Positions 11,517 to 24,222 of a stretch of 64,000 nt of DNA are shown one piece after another (position 1 is the stretch's first letter; every line of letters starts with the position of its first letter). The notes under the pieces were generated by a model that was not told the origin of the DNA, did no database searches, and worked only from the letters and a program-made list of their open reading frames with translations. This stretch comes from Citrus sinensis (taxonomy: Eukaryota > Streptophyta > Magnoliopsida > Sapindales > Rutaceae): assembly GCF_022201045.2 (NCBI RefSeq), contig NC_068559.1, positions 310,001 to 374,000 on the forward strand. Reading direction: 5' to 3'. The position numbers and the translations under genes are program-made.

Positions 11517-13136
11517 TTATATTAGTGTCACCGTTCCTGCAAAATATTCAAACAAACCACTCTCAAGCAACTGAACAAAAACAACAGGCACAAAAGAAAG
11601 AACCCATTATCTTTAGGCATGCAAAGGTATTTTACACCATCAATCCCACCATACAAGTACATCCACAATGGTCGACATCAGGGTCATATTAAGGCATGCG
11701 TTAATTAAAAGGTACGCGTGAATACTAATTGTTAATGTTGAAATTTAAATGCGCAATAGTTAATATCCATATCATGATAAGGTATATATGTGCTAACAAT
11801 TAGAACTGTGTAAAGCCAATTGTTGATATAGATAAGAGCATTGGTATATCTTTTTAATAACTTCGGGACCACGACTCTCTTTTAGGATGCACAATAATCA
11901 ATATTAGGGACCTATTAAGGTATGTGTTAATTACGAAATCACATACAAAATTCATAAAGTAATGACGTTGATCTATATTAGAGAAATCACATACAAAATT
12001 CATAAACAATCAACTAAATTATTGAAGGATTAAATTAGAATATCTTACCATATATATAGGTGGTGAATTTGCATTATCATTTTGGGGGTAAGGTGTCAGT
12101 AATAGAGCGAACCTGCGTCATTAAGATAACAAATATTAATTACATGATTACTTTAACCAATGGTTTTTTGACAACTTCAATATATATATATATACTGAAG
12201 ATTCTACAAAACAGCATACCCTGCCACCAATTCCCTCTCGAAGCACTGTTAGAATTGTTTCCGTTTGGATCATCCTCATCCCCATCTTTCTTAACCTGAT
12301 AATGAAAGCGAAAACAGAAAAAAAAAAAAAAATTCTATTACAATACTAAATAGTTAAAAAAGAAAAACAAATAATTAATTGAAAAATAATACCAGTTTAA
12401 TTGCTAATTTATTTATTTGGCCATATGTATATATTTTTTTAATGCTTAATGCATGCACGTGTAACTATTTCATAATATAACAGGTAACATGCTATACTCA
12501 CAACATGATGATGAGATTCAGTAGTGGCTTTGGTTCTCGGAGAGTAATTTTCTTGGCCGCCATAGTAGATTGATGAGCTAAAATAGCAAGGCTCTGCGCT
12601 TTCACTCTGATAAATTGAACTCTTGTCTTTGCTATTAAAGATATTGCTCTCACCACCTTTGCTGCTTTCACCTTGCTTTCTCAGTGACCCTATTATTGAT
12701 CCACTGTGGCTCGAGCCTCTCCCTTGCACCTAATTTTTTTTTTTTTTTAAAACGAAAAAGCCCTTAGAACTTTCCATGTAATTCATGCACTAAAAATAGT
12801 GGAAATGGATTCTATATATAGCTATGCTTATCTGTACAGAGCAAAATATAAAGCTGAGCTGTTGCCTAACAATTAATATACTGATGATGTAAATAAATGT
12901 ACATGCAGTACGAGATCTTTTAAATTCTAATAAGCATGGTGCGGATCAGCACGAGATCCAAATTCATAAAATGTAACAATTGTTTTAAAGAAATCAAATA
13001 CCGCTGTTGGTGGTGAGAAAATGGAGCCAAAACCTCCAGTTGTGGCAGATGAAGAGGAGTCCTTGGGGCCAAAAAGATGATCAAAATTGATGGGTGAAGA
13101 AGAAGAAGAAGCACTCTCTTGCCTTTTGTTTTCCAT
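11517..13136 (-). CDS. SIS-like serine-rich small plant protein, 4 exons
   Basis: Predicted exons on minus are 13002-13136, 12502-12729, 12220-12295 and 11517-11536. All are GT-AG, phases agree, and the product is 152 residues. The N-terminus is Ser-rich (SASSSSSPINFDHLFGPKD, then GGFGSIFSPP). The middle carries KDKSSIYQSESAEPCYFSSS followed by SIYYGGQENYSPR, and the C-terminus has SASRGNWWQG. These blocks (FDxLFG, GIFGSIFPPP-like, PCxxSSSIYYGGQ, GNWWQG) define a plant-specific family that includes Arabidopsis SIS (Salt Induced Serine-rich, At5g02020), linked to salt response; molecular function is unknown. The last tiny exon is the least certain: it gives an ending TVTLI, where homologues end SLYY-like. 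Serine-rich low complexity suggests disorder, probably cytosolic or nuclear. Confidence 0.85.
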
Positions 13137-13390
13137 ATGTATGTGAGAGAATTTAGAAGCTAATTATAATTAAGGCTTAGCTTTCTTTGTCAACCAACGA
13201 ACAAAACTACTCTTTTGATAGTTTAGGCTTTAACCGGAAACGACCACACTAGCTCACTGACCAAAAGAGACAGACTGCTTTACAGAAATCTTATTAAACA
13301 GCAGTGGATAAGATTGCAGAGTTGCAAACAAACAAGAGAGCACGTGAAGATTGCAGATGTTGTTGATATTGCGATGAAACGGTTCCCTGA

Positions 13391-13398
13391 TATTTATA
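13391..13398 (-). promoter_or_regulatory. TATA box of the SIS-like gene
   Basis: TATAAATA on minus, about 255 bases upstream of the ATG. This would put the transcription start near 13360 and give a 5'UTR of roughly 220 bases. Confidence 0.55.
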
Positions 13399-13399
13399 G

Positions 13400-16300
13400 A
13401 CCCCAAAAAGGAAAAAAGATGCAGAGTCTCTCTTATTAGGTGGCTGAGTGCTAACCCCCCCACCCCATGTGGGTTCATTCAATTTTCTCCATTGTGACAC
13501 ATGGTTGCTTTCTCTTTCCCTGATCAAGTGGATTTGATGCCAGCTTCTATCCCTTGCTGCCACGCGTCCCCGTCGCCATCCTTGTTCTTTGACCCAATTT
13601 CCAGTAATAAGATCATTATTGAAACTTTGTCTCTGATAACAAGTTGTTAAGAGATTTGGTTAATTATTGGCGTAGCTTTTTGATTCAGAATATTAAGATT
13701 CTCTTGCACAATCGAAGTCTTCTGTATGAGTCATGACCACCCCATGTGCAAACTCTATTTCAATTTTTGGACCTATTTGTTTTGATATCAGCTTTTAATG
13801 CAAGAAGCTTTTTAGTTTAGTGGCTTATCTCTCACATATTAATTAATTATTTGAACAAATTAATAGTTTTAAGTTATGGTTTCAGTTACTTTCATTGCGG
13901 GTGTTTGAAAGTTTTAAAGAAGTGCTTAGGCTCTACTCTACGGCTTTTTAGATTATTACAGTCCCTGCGAAGATAAATGGATAAGGTCGTTTGCTTTGCT
14001 TTATAGCAACTTGGTCTCATGGGGATATGCTTTGATTTCTCCCAAACAGTTGACCCCTGCTAACTATTCCTCATTCACTTTTTCTTTTGTTCTCAATGAA
14101 ATCAACATAAGATACCAATATACCAACCGTTGCATTAATTCCAGAGATAATCATATTATTGCAATTAGTCTTTGAAAAATCAAAGAAAGAATATATGATT
14201 TTGAAAGATAGATGTTAGTGCGTGTGTGTCTCTGCTTTCCATTGAATCTGAGAAGTCGGTTAAAGGGTTTGTTTATTATCACAGCAGTGTGGATGCATGA
14301 ATATGACTACTTCTTTCTTTCAAATCTCCCACCATCAATTTTTAGCATCAAATTAATCGGATATATTCTAGCTGTTATGCAGAGGGAAGCACTAGGTCGG
14401 CAAAAATCAAGCCAAGTTACTAGAACCAAACTAATGCTGAAGATTATGTTCACACTAGTCTGAGTAGCAACGTCATTGGGCAAATGACAAGCCTAGGTCA
14501 GATATAAAGTTAGTATGAGGAAAAGAATAACGTGAGAGTATCTTCTTGAATTAATAACGTTAGAGAGATTGAAATAAGAAGCAAGATGAAAATGTCGGCA
14601 CTCATTTGTGCAGTCGCTGTGTTGACTTTTCAATGATTTTATGCCACATGTAAATTTATTACAATATTAATCGTCAGTTATATTCATGTTGTTATCTAAT
14701 AAACATCAATTATATTTTCTTAAAAATCATTACTGAATATAAATCTGATATATAAATGGTCGACTGGGTATTAGTTTGTGGTCCTTCAGGGGATAAGTGG
14801 CCAAGGAATATAGCAAATCTGTCATTTTAACTGGTTATAAATGGATGGAGTGTTGGAAACTTTTTTTTTTAAAAAAAAGGGTAATTGTTTTAGATCATAT
14901 TTGACAGGTTTCTTTGCTCTTGTTTCTGCTTTGAATTGTCAGATCCTTTCACCAAAAGCATAAAGTAAAAAAAGAACACATTGTGAACGTAATTTTCACA
15001 TGATTTGAAAAATTTTCGAATATATTAGAGATAATACAATCATTTAATACATGCATGATATGTGTTACTAGATTTAATATAACCACCACTTATATGGTGG
15101 TTTTTCAAAATAAATACGTATGTCATAATATTATTTATTTGTTATATAACTGACATAATATTTCTGATGTCTTTTAAAATTTCTTCTCTACTGGCCACGC
15201 CTTTAATCATCCGACAAGCACCAAAAAGATTATGTGAAGAATCAAGCTGATCGCTTGTCCAATGAGCACCGCTCGTATTCATCTTTTGCTGCTTATGAAA
15301 TCCCCTCCATAGGCAACAAATGCACTTTCAGCACTGCCCAGACAGTAGATACATGTTCACAGAGTCTCACTCTTTTGCGCCAAATTAAGTCTAAAAGAAG
15401 CTGTGATTGACTAGAATTTGTGCCATTATAGAGTCCAGATATATGTGTGTGTGTGCGCGCATGCGCGCTTGTTTATATGGTATATAAACAATCTTATTTA
15501 TGTCAAGTCCCTTAATCTTGGCCTCTCTTCAAAGAAAAACGACGCCAAGTCAGTTTTAATATTACCCAATCCCAACTTCTCTAAGACACAAGAAGCGTAA
15601 CCAACCAATTTAATACTAAAAAAATTAAGATGGTTAAACAAGACTCGACTTCTGTTACAGTACATTTATAATATAAAGGATTCTTCATTCTGATATGCTA
15701 GCTGCTTTTTTTTAAAATAAAAAAAATTCAAAACGTACGCAATTACAAAGATTTTGATGAATCAAATTAAATAATAGAGTCATTCTTACAAGCGAAGGAT
15801 TTGAGGATTACCATCGACTTAATTATAATGGAGACTGTGGCCATTAATTTTGTTTAAGTGTGTAAAAGATCTTTGATTAATTTATTGATAAGAAAGAGTA
15901 TTTTGTCACGTGTAATGCCATGCTAGTAGATCTTCAGTGAGATAAAGCAAGATATAGATATTCAATCAAGGGCTTATAAATGATTATATCATATGCATAT
16001 TTTAATCAAGATACGGGAGATATGAGATTTTAGTTTCATAAATTAAAATTTTAAAGGTTCTTTCTGGATAAATTTGGATAGGATAAGTGCACAAATTGTA
16101 TCTCTCCTTAAATGTGACAACTTCCCAAATGCAAACTAAAGTTGAGAATTGAGAAGTTTTCTAGAGGAAAGACTTGCTGAATCGAGTTTCATGGCATATT
16201 CTCCTAATCTTTTATATCTACTTCACTTTTACAAGAAGTTAATTAATTTAACTAAAACATATTATTCCCATATCCCCACTACTTCGCTTCTAAAATCGTA

Positions 16301-16560
16301 TCGAATCATTTGAGTGAAACACATATTTACGTTAAGGTTTAATTACTTTTTTAATAGGGCAAATAAAATTCGCTACAAATTTAAAAGAATTTAAACGAAT
16401 CTATTCCTGTAAAAATATATTGAAGCAAATTCCAAAGATGAGGAGGATACTAGAATATATATGATTACTAGTACATGTATGATTATAGTGTAAGGAGATT
16501 TCAATACGGATCAAATTAAAGATAAAGGCCAGCTAACAAATGTTTTTAAAATGTTGAAAA
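13400..16560. other. Gene-poor AT-rich region
   Basis: No supported gene. Contains an alternating GT/GC tract near 15441-15472 (gtgtgtgtgtgcgcgcatgcgcgc) and assorted poly-A and poly-T runs. Short frames here look like chance. Confidence 0.5.
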
Positions 16561-16577
16561 CTTTTAGTTTTTAAGTT

Positions 16578-16826
16578 TTTTTTTTTTGAGACTGATTAAT
16601 CATCAGATTACTGCATTACACAGATATTTACAACAACTGCTTATTGTAGCAGAGGTATTACACTGATATTTACAATCAGATATACATGATTGGGACTTAC
16701 ATTATTATAATGAATTCTATGAAGTACATGCCCAATACAAATAACCCCTCACAGGAGAGGATGTCCATACTCCACTTGCATTTCGCAAGGGAGAAGGATA
16801 TAAAGAACATTTAGCCCCCACAATGC
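16578..16826 (-). mobile_element. SINE, copy B, 5'-truncated
   Basis: Minus-strand SINE with a poly-A tail (poly-T on plus at about 16578-16588). Body motifs are shared with the 42211 copy: 'gactgattaatcatcag', 'tacactgatatttacaatcaga', 'gaagtacatgcc', 'catttcgcaagggag'. The tRNA-like head is missing, so it is 5'-truncated. The 18-bp target duplication 'acttttagtttttaagtt' lies at 16560-16577 and 16827-16844. Confidence 0.85.
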
Positions 16827-16844
16827 ACTTTTAGTTTTTAAGTT

Positions 16845-18024
16845 AAGCGTACACGACAGGTTAAAATAGATTCGTCAAACAAAGTTCGATCATGGGGGTT
16901 TTTATTGTTAAAACTTACATCCTACTATTGTTATTATTATTTTGAAATATTAAATACTATTATTTGAACATTAACTTTCAAACTGAGCAGGTATTAGAAT
17001 AAAGTGCTCAACGTATTCATCATAATCACTTAATACCTGAATTGATCACATGAGACAATGTTTGAACGGCAGCCCAGAAATAAATTAAGCTGCATTCACA
17101 AATCCAAAAATAAGTGGGTATTAATGGGCCATATTTTTTATGAGTCTTTCTCTAGTGTAAGTGTTCGCATTTCTTAAAATATGAATTTTGAATTTTACAA
17201 TGTTGTAAAATTTAGAATATGTATATTAAAAAAAAAAACATGTGCTCGTGCTTAAGAATGCTTATATCTTTACTTAACCTTTTAGATATATTATATTATA
17301 GAAACTATCCAATCCAGATCTTGAACTTAATTTGATAAAGTTAAGAAAAATTATTATAGACCATATAGTGTAATAATGTAATGTTATAATAATATTATAC
17401 CATATAACGTAATAGTTTCTTTTTTTTTTTTGGACTTTAATAAAATTTAGGATTTTAGATCTTCTTTAGCTAGATAAGCACTCCATCATATTATACAAGA
17501 TGAATCTCTATATTTTTAAACAATTTTAACATTCCTCTTTGTGAGTAAAACCATGTACTGACTCGATTAAAATGAATGATTTTCATAATTAATCCGTCGA
17601 AAAAGCAAGTTATTTTAAAGTTAATTCGACCTCTGTTGAGTTTAGGTATTGGAACTCTGTGAGCTGATTTAGGTTTAGCTATATTCCAGTAGTCGAAAAT
17701 AAAAACCCTGTAAGTCTATCTGTAAATGTATATATACAGCCACTGACCAGATTGCCATAAAAGAAGAAAAACTTTTGACATTTTTCAGGCTGTTGGGAGA
17801 AAAAAGTTTGAGTTGCACGTGCTTGTGTAGATTTTCAACACGTTTCTGTTATTGCCGATTGAATTGAAGCCCTTTGGTAACACTAAATATGTTTGTTAAA
17901 TGTACTTTTCCAGATGACTATATTTTGGACTAATAACACGGACTTTTTCAAGTGTTAAGGAACTAAGTCTAAACAAAAGTTGCAACAATTATTGAATAAC
18001 GTAATATTGACGGCGAGAAGAGAC
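16845..18024. other. AT-rich region, nothing recognised
   Basis: No open frame with coding character, no clear repeat termini. Poly-A and poly-T runs only. Confidence 0.45.
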
Positions 18025-18349
18025 CTTTTTTTTATCAGGGGTTTGATATAATGACATATTTCATCCTTATTCCTTAAATAATAGTTCATTTTATCTCTAT
18101 TTTTCAAACAATAGATCAAAATGCGTTTTTATAAATTTATAATTAGTTTACTATACTATTTATTAAGGGAAAAAGAGGATTTTCAATTAAAAAAATACAA
18201 ATAATTTTAAAATAAAAATCTCAAGAACGATTAATTAATATCTACTTTTTTACATAAATTTAAAATTTGAGAATAACTTAATGAAACAAAAATAACACAT
18301 AATGTTTGTGTTCACTAAATTTTTTAATGAAGCCAACTGAATTTTTTTA

Positions 18350-18353
<4 letters not shown>

Positions 18354-18391
<38 letters not shown>
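18354..18391. repeat. (TAA)n microsatellite
   Basis: About 12 consecutive TAA units ending at AACAATT. Confidence 0.9.
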
Positions 18392-18396
<5 letters not shown>

Positions 18397-18601
18397 TTAT
18401 CCAATCAAGGATCATTGACTAAATTAAAGTAAGGGATAAGAAAAAAGATTAAAAAAAAAAACACACTTTAATTCAATGTCTTTTGTCGTGTAATACATTA
18501 AATATGTGTTTTTATATCTTTAATGTGTGTTTTTTTAAATAAATGAAAGTCTGTGTTTATTTTTGGTAAAATAATTGTCCATTGATTATCTTTTTTTATC
18601 C

Positions 18602-18604
<3 letters not shown>

Positions 18605-18656
<52 letters not shown>
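18605..18656. repeat. (AT)n microsatellite
   Basis: About 26 uninterrupted AT units. It creates a chance open frame of alternating Ile-Tyr. Confidence 0.95.
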
Positions 18657-18662
<6 letters not shown>

Positions 18663-19054
18663 TAGTGTTATTATTTGTTTCTCCATTAAGTTACTATTAA
18701 ATTTTAAATTCATGCAGAAAGTCATTTGTCATATAATTATGTTTGAGAGTTTTATTTTAAAATGGTTTGTATTCTCTTAATTAAAATTCTATTTTGCCCT
18801 CAACGAATTATACAATAAATTAAAGATAAAATAACAGAAGAGTGTGTTGGGCTATTATTTAAAAAACGTGAATGAAATAAGTTATTGTTTAAATAAATAA
18901 AATAAATAGGCTATTGTATCAAACCCTAAAAATAAAAAGGGCTTTTTCACTATTCAATGCTGTGGTTTATTTTGGTCCATATATATTACTTAGTCTTGCA
19001 ATCTTGCTCTATATCTATTAGTTATCACTTCTCAAATTAACCAGATACATAATA

Positions 19055-19141
19055 CAATACACTTATATTAAAATAATTTATTATTTTAATATAGGTATAT
19101 TGTATTATATTATATTAAATTATTTTAATATAAGTGTATTG
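19055..19141. repeat. Perfect 25-bp inverted repeat (hairpin)
   Basis: The arm at 19055-19079 (starting caatacacttatatt) is an exact inverse of 19117-19141, with a 37-base loop. Could be a small MITE or a recombination footprint. Confidence 0.7.
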
Positions 19142-20725
19142 TTAAGTTAATTTACTTTTCATCCACCAGAATTTCCCATCACAAAAGTTGAATTATCTTC
19201 GAAAAGTAGAATCGACCTGCCCCACAGGTAGCTCCAAAGAAGTTTTAGTGGATTTTGTAACACGAGGACTGAGAAAATAGTCAATTTCATTGAATAAGAG
19301 GAGAATTTGGCTATCAAGTATTAATTTGAATTTCAAATAAAACTTGATGGATCAAAATCACAATTAATGACAAACGACTAAATTAGATGCAGCCACGTGT
19401 AGTGACGCGTGACAAATTGACCGGTAATTATCCGGTTAAAAGAAAACCAACGAACTTCTAATGCTTGGGTAAGGATTAATTTCATATTTACCCTATTATT
19501 ATTATTAATCATTAGCACACACTAACTTTGATGTAAGCCATCAACCCCACCCCCAAATAGTCAAATTGCTGTCCTACGCGGTTAAGTTCAATTACTGGCC
19601 ATTTCTAACTAGCACAAAGACATTAATGCCCTTAATTAGACATTAGGTCAATGTAAAAAAAATAAACATAAAATTATTTTTATAAAAACTAAGATTTATG
19701 TAAATAGATAGAAATTTATTTTTTTAAAACTAAAATTTAGACAAATTAGTAGTTTAATTAATGAATAAAATTATATTTTCTGTCATATGAATATAGGGGT
19801 AAATTTTATTGCATGCTCAAATATACCAATTACTGTTAATCTACTCCAGGTAAAGTATCTTTTTATTTTCATTTCTCTTTTTATACTTCTTTTTTTAATT
19901 TCTTCTTCAACTCCTTAAGACTTTTTTTCGATGAATCTCTCGAAAAACCATTTTGTTGTTCAAAATAGAAGAATACACTCATATCAGAGATTTTTTTTTC
20001 AACTTTAATAGTGGTGAGTAGAGGTTTTGATAGCCCAATAACGGTGGTTTTTGTGTAGGTTCTACAAGGAAAAATTTTGTAGGGCAAATTGTTATTGGGG
20101 AATTTTTTTTCTTGTCTACTTGTTTTTATTTTTTGTTATTTTTATGATAGCTTCAGACGTTCATAAGGGGAATTATTTGAATGATATTGATTTTGGTGAA
20201 AAAGTTGCCTTGTGTTTTGGCTTATAGCTTGCTAGTAAAATTGATTTATCTCCATTGATTGTTAAATCGGATTCGTTATTTGTGGTGTGTCAAAATAGGA
20301 TTTTTCAGGTTCATTGTATCTCAAGAATTTAACATTGTACTTTAAGTTGTTCAAATTCTTAAGTTGTTCAAATTCTTTTATAAGGATGGAAGATTTTTCA
20401 TTCGACTTGTAATCTTTAAGTTTTTTAATGATATGAATTGTAATAGTTTCCATTAAAAAAAAAAAAAAACTCTTGGTAGTTCAAACAATCATTACTCCAA
20501 CTTCATGCAATTAGTTTTTTAGTTAGCTTGAATGGTCGATAACAATTGATTGATATATATTTGCCATCAATATTATTAACTGTCAATAAAAAGACAAATA
20601 CACTTTGGTGATTTTTTTTTTAATTGGATAGATTTTGCATAAGAAGAATAGAAGAACATATTCTTATACCAATTAATATATTTCAAATTCACCAAATAAT
20701 TAAAGAAAGGGTGGGGTTCTTTAAA

Positions 20726-21339
20726 GGGTAATTTTTAAAAACCTCCCCTGAGGTTTGGGCTTGTTGCAAGTAGATGGCGAGAATTGATTTATTTGTAAAA
20801 AACCCCCTACCGTCAGTTAAGTTTAACATTGACCGTTAGTTGACCGTGCAAAGACAATATTACCCTTAACAATAGTTTATAAACGAAAATAACTATAAAA
20901 AAAACCAAAATTATTAGCTATTTTACACTTTTTAAATTATTGATATTTTCTTAAAGTTCTTATAAAAAATTAAAATTAAAAAATTAAAAAATCCTCTTTA
21001 AATTATTGATATTTCCTTAAAATTCCTACAAGAAAGATAAAATTAAAAATTTAAAAATGAAATAGTCATAATCTTTACCTATGATATTGTAAATTTTTAG
21101 AATTGACAAGGATAAAATTGTCAAAAAATAGGGTTTGTGCTTTTTGCACCAATAATTTTGGTTTTTTTTTAGTTATTTTCGTTTACAAACTATTGTTGAG
21201 GGTAATATTGTCTTTCCACGGTCAACTAACGGTCAATGTTAAACTTAACTGACGGTAGGGGGTTTTTTACAAATAAATCAATTCTCGCCATCTACTTGCA
21301 ACAAGTCCAAACCTCAGGGGAGGTTTTTAAAAATTACCC
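20726..21339. mobile_element. MULE-type foldback MITE with 10-bp target duplication
   Basis: A 614-bp element with very long inverted arms of about 200 bases. The left arm starts GGGTAATTTTTAAAAACCTC and the right end is its near-exact inverse. The 10-bp direct repeat GTTCTTTAAA flanks it at 20716-20725 and 21340-21349. A 9-11 bp duplication and long terminal inverted repeats are the established signature of Mutator-like elements. The central part is AT-rich and non-coding, so it is non-autonomous. Confidence 0.9.
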
Positions 21340-21349
21340 GTTCTTTAAA

Positions 21350-23009
21350 CCCCTCAAATTTCTTTCCAAATCCATTTTTTAAATAAACCCATAACTAAAA
21401 TTTTAAAATATTAATTTAATTTCTATTCATTTGAGAATTTCAAAAATAACCCTTCGTATAATTTCTATACATTAATATTTTTCTAATTGTTCTTGATTTG
21501 AATTAATAAAGAGACTTGACTTTGTCAAATTGAAAAACGTTTGACATCATGAAACAATAAATTTCAATTAATCATCTTCAATTAAACCTTGTTTGAATTA
21601 TAAAATCAATATTCTAGGTTGGTATTTGCACGGATCATTCTTTTTGAAGGGGAGAGGAACTTGCGTGTTCCCAAATATTCGTTTAAAAAGTCACAAATCA
21701 AACGATTTACTAGTGTTTATTGTTTTACATAAACTCTAGGAATTGAAAAATTAAGAGATAGTTTCATCTTGTGACACATTTTTTTTAACCCACAGAAAAT
21801 ATTTTTGATATACCATGTATGCAATTACAAGAAACTATTTTATCTATAAATTTGAATTAGACTTCTCTCATCAACTATCATATTTTCAATATCAAACAAA
21901 AAAAATTCACACTAGTTTAAATAGATGGATGCTGAAATATGAAGTAATCTTGATACTAACATGTTTAAATAAGTAATTCTATCAAAGGATATTTTAGAAA
22001 AAAAATATGTTGATTAAAGATAAACTCTAGTTGGTTAGTAAACAAGTTCATTTTTTTAAATAGTATACGAGTTAAATTTGATTTTAGAACTTTTTTGTCA
22101 AAAAAATCTTACAACTAAATAAAAATAAAATTGATTTCACTAAATAAAAAAATTTGATTACTGAATAAAAAATAAATTTGATTTTACTAAATATTCGTAT
22201 ATTTTACTATAAAAATTGACAAGTTATAAGAGATATTTTACCTGATCAATTTAATTCGATTGAGGCATGATAGTTTTTTAATTCAATAGTAGAAAAGTTA
22301 ACGGGTCGAGTATGTGGTTTTACATAAAAAGTTAAAGGGTGCATATTGATATTTGTCAAAATATTTGGGTGTACATGGAAATGAACCCTTCTAAATGTTA
22401 AAAACGGTTGCCCGTGATTAATTTCTATTCTGGCCTTTAATCCCAACCATCCAATTTCAGTCTCTAGATCCAACGAATAAAAAATGCATGGTTGTTACGT
22501 ACAGTTTCTGTAACGTAGCCAGCTCCTAATTTACAACAACTTTTATATGTGATAAGCCAATGGATAAAGAGTAATGTTCCAGAACCCCCAGCATAAAAAT
22601 ATCTGTCCTGTCCAAATTACAGTAAAATTGTAATTTTCTTTTCTCAACACCCCCAGCTAAATGTTAATTGTTACCTATTAATCGGCCAAACGGGAAAAAT
22701 CTTATACCTGCATGAGTCACGTGCGGGATTAAATTTTCTGCATTATACACGAATAAATCTGAAGCCAAGCTTTGATACATGAAAAAAATAGCTTAATTAT
22801 AACAACGTTGTATTGCTGATCAAATCTGCATTTTTAAGGTACGATGAACTTTCGCAAGAAAGAAAGACTATATTTTTAATAATAAGTAACCTCTGTTATT
22901 GTGTAATTAATCTAGCATGCCTACTAAATGGCATTAAATCTTATTAGCCTAACTTATAAAACCATATGTGTATTAATCAAGTGGAATTTGTGACTGCAAT
23001 GACAAATCA
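21350..23009. other. AT-rich intergenic region
   Basis: No gene supported. The final part is the 3' flank of the cysteine-rich peptide gene. Confidence 0.45.
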
Positions 23010-23357
23010 TCAGTGAAATTTCCATGGAAGACACTGAAGCTTTGAGCAAGAACCATCCCATGTGCTTCTGCATTTACCACTTTCGCCATCGCAACACTTG
23101 CACACAATTCCAAGAGTAGCAAGCATCTTCGAATTTCCTAAACAATATAAATAAAAAAATCATGGAACTAGTATCATTACATTATTATTATCCTTTTCTA
23201 GAACACCCAAAAGCAGAAAGATAAATCAATGCATTTGCTTACCAAGTTGATGATTCTGTATTGATATTGGCCTGGCGCTGGAGCATTGATGAGGTACTGC
23301 AACAATAATCATCACCAAGAGCAGGAGAAACAGTTGAAAACGCCGAGGTTCAGCCAT
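23010..23357 (-). CDS. Small secreted cysteine-rich peptide, 2 exons
   Basis: Exon 1 is 23243-23357 and exon 2 is 23010-23137 on minus. The junction is GT-AG in phase 1 and the product is 80 residues. Residues 1-28 form a signal peptide (MAEPRRF, then core QLFLLLLVMIIVAV). The mature part ends with CKCCDGESGKCRSTWDG followed by SCSKLQCLPWKFH: six cysteines in the order C-x-CC-x7-C-x7-C-x4-C, with conserved-looking tryptophans. I recognise this as a plant family of short secreted Cys-rich peptides, but I know no function for it, so none is assigned. It would be exported to the apoplast and disulfide-bonded. The gene is too short and split for simple ORF finding. A TATA box lies 115 bases upstream. 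Confidence 0.8.
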
Positions 23358-23470
23358 AATATACTTGCTTTTGTTTTGGGAAAGGATTAAATTGTATGCT
23401 TAGTTAAATCTTAAAGGAAATCATGAAAGCTTAAAAGGGCAGGTTTTGAATGATGTGATTGATGTTGTGG

Positions 23471-23479
23471 CTATTTATA
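23471..23479 (-). promoter_or_regulatory. TATA box of the cysteine-rich peptide gene
   Basis: TATAAATAG on minus, about 115 bases upstream of the ATG. This is a consensus plant TATA box in a suitable place. Confidence 0.6.
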
Positions 23480-23548
23480 ATTGAGTAGTGGAGATCCTCT
23501 GAGGATAAGTGCTAGCCCACTTGCCACGCGTTTTCTTTCGCCTTGTTT

Positions 23549-23800
23549 TAAGAATTTGAAAACATATTTATGTCTCGTATGAAATTTTGGCTGCTTCCTT
23601 TTACTTTTGCATATGATATACCTTCTAGAGCACTAACATTTTCCTTTTTAAACAAAAGAAAAAAAAAATTTCTGTAAGTACACACATTCAATTCCCTGAT
23701 TTAAGTTTAGAAGCACGCATATTTCAAATCAATCATTCATGATCTGAGCCTTAACGTGTACTCCGGATAACAGTTAACGACAAGTTTTGCTAGCTAGGGT
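23549..23800. repeat. Duplicated upstream segment, copy 1
   Basis: Shares an ordered set of strings with 24879-25100: 'tttaagtttagaagca', 'tttcaaatcaatc', 'gccttaacgtg', 'actccgga', 'gacaagttttgctagct'. It lies upstream of the cysteine-rich peptide gene. The intervening 1.1 kb is transposon-like AT-rich DNA. Confidence 0.7.
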
Positions 23801-24159
23801 ATGAGTTTTTTTTTTTTTAATTCATCCCTTTGAATAATTTAATATTTACTTGTTTATATATATATATATGGGCATTCTCACTTTAATAAAATATAAATAT
23901 TAGTTAAAAAAATAAATAATATAGATTTCAACACACTAATAGACAAAAAATACAGTTTTTAATATATGGAAATCTATTTTTTTTGTATTTAATAACATCT
24001 TTATTTAAACCTCACTAAAGAAGAATTATATATATATATTCAAAAGTTATAACTTAATTAAAAAAAATTGCCCCTTCAATAATTTAATATATACATGTTT
24101 AGTATTACAATTTTAATAACTTTCATGGAATTTAACAAATCTAAGATTTTGAATCAATA

Positions 24160-24222
24160 AAGTCTGGGAAAACTATTAAGTTGTACTATTAAACCATAAG
24201 ACTTAATAGCTTTTCCAGACTT
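24160..24222. repeat. Short hairpin (22-bp arms)
   Basis: 'aagtctgggaaaactattaa' at 24160 pairs with the inverse ending at 24222, allowing about two mismatches, with a 19-base loop. Confidence 0.65.

Larger units (their letters stand above)
18025..18945. mobile_element. Diverged foldback element with internal microsatellites
   Basis: The left end 'ccttttttttatcaggggtt' continuing 'tgatataat' matches, inverted, the right end 'attgtatcaaaccctaaaa' continuing 'ataaaaagg'. Similarity continues inward for about 60 bases (atagttcatt / aataatagcc). Long, degenerate inverted ends without coding content suggest an old non-autonomous DNA transposon. Target duplication not resolved. Confidence 0.5.

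Noticed and set aside
18498-18725. Minus frame with an Ile-Tyr repeat
   Set aside because: Created by the (AT)n microsatellite; the same applies to frames at 31233-31547 and 54408-54719.
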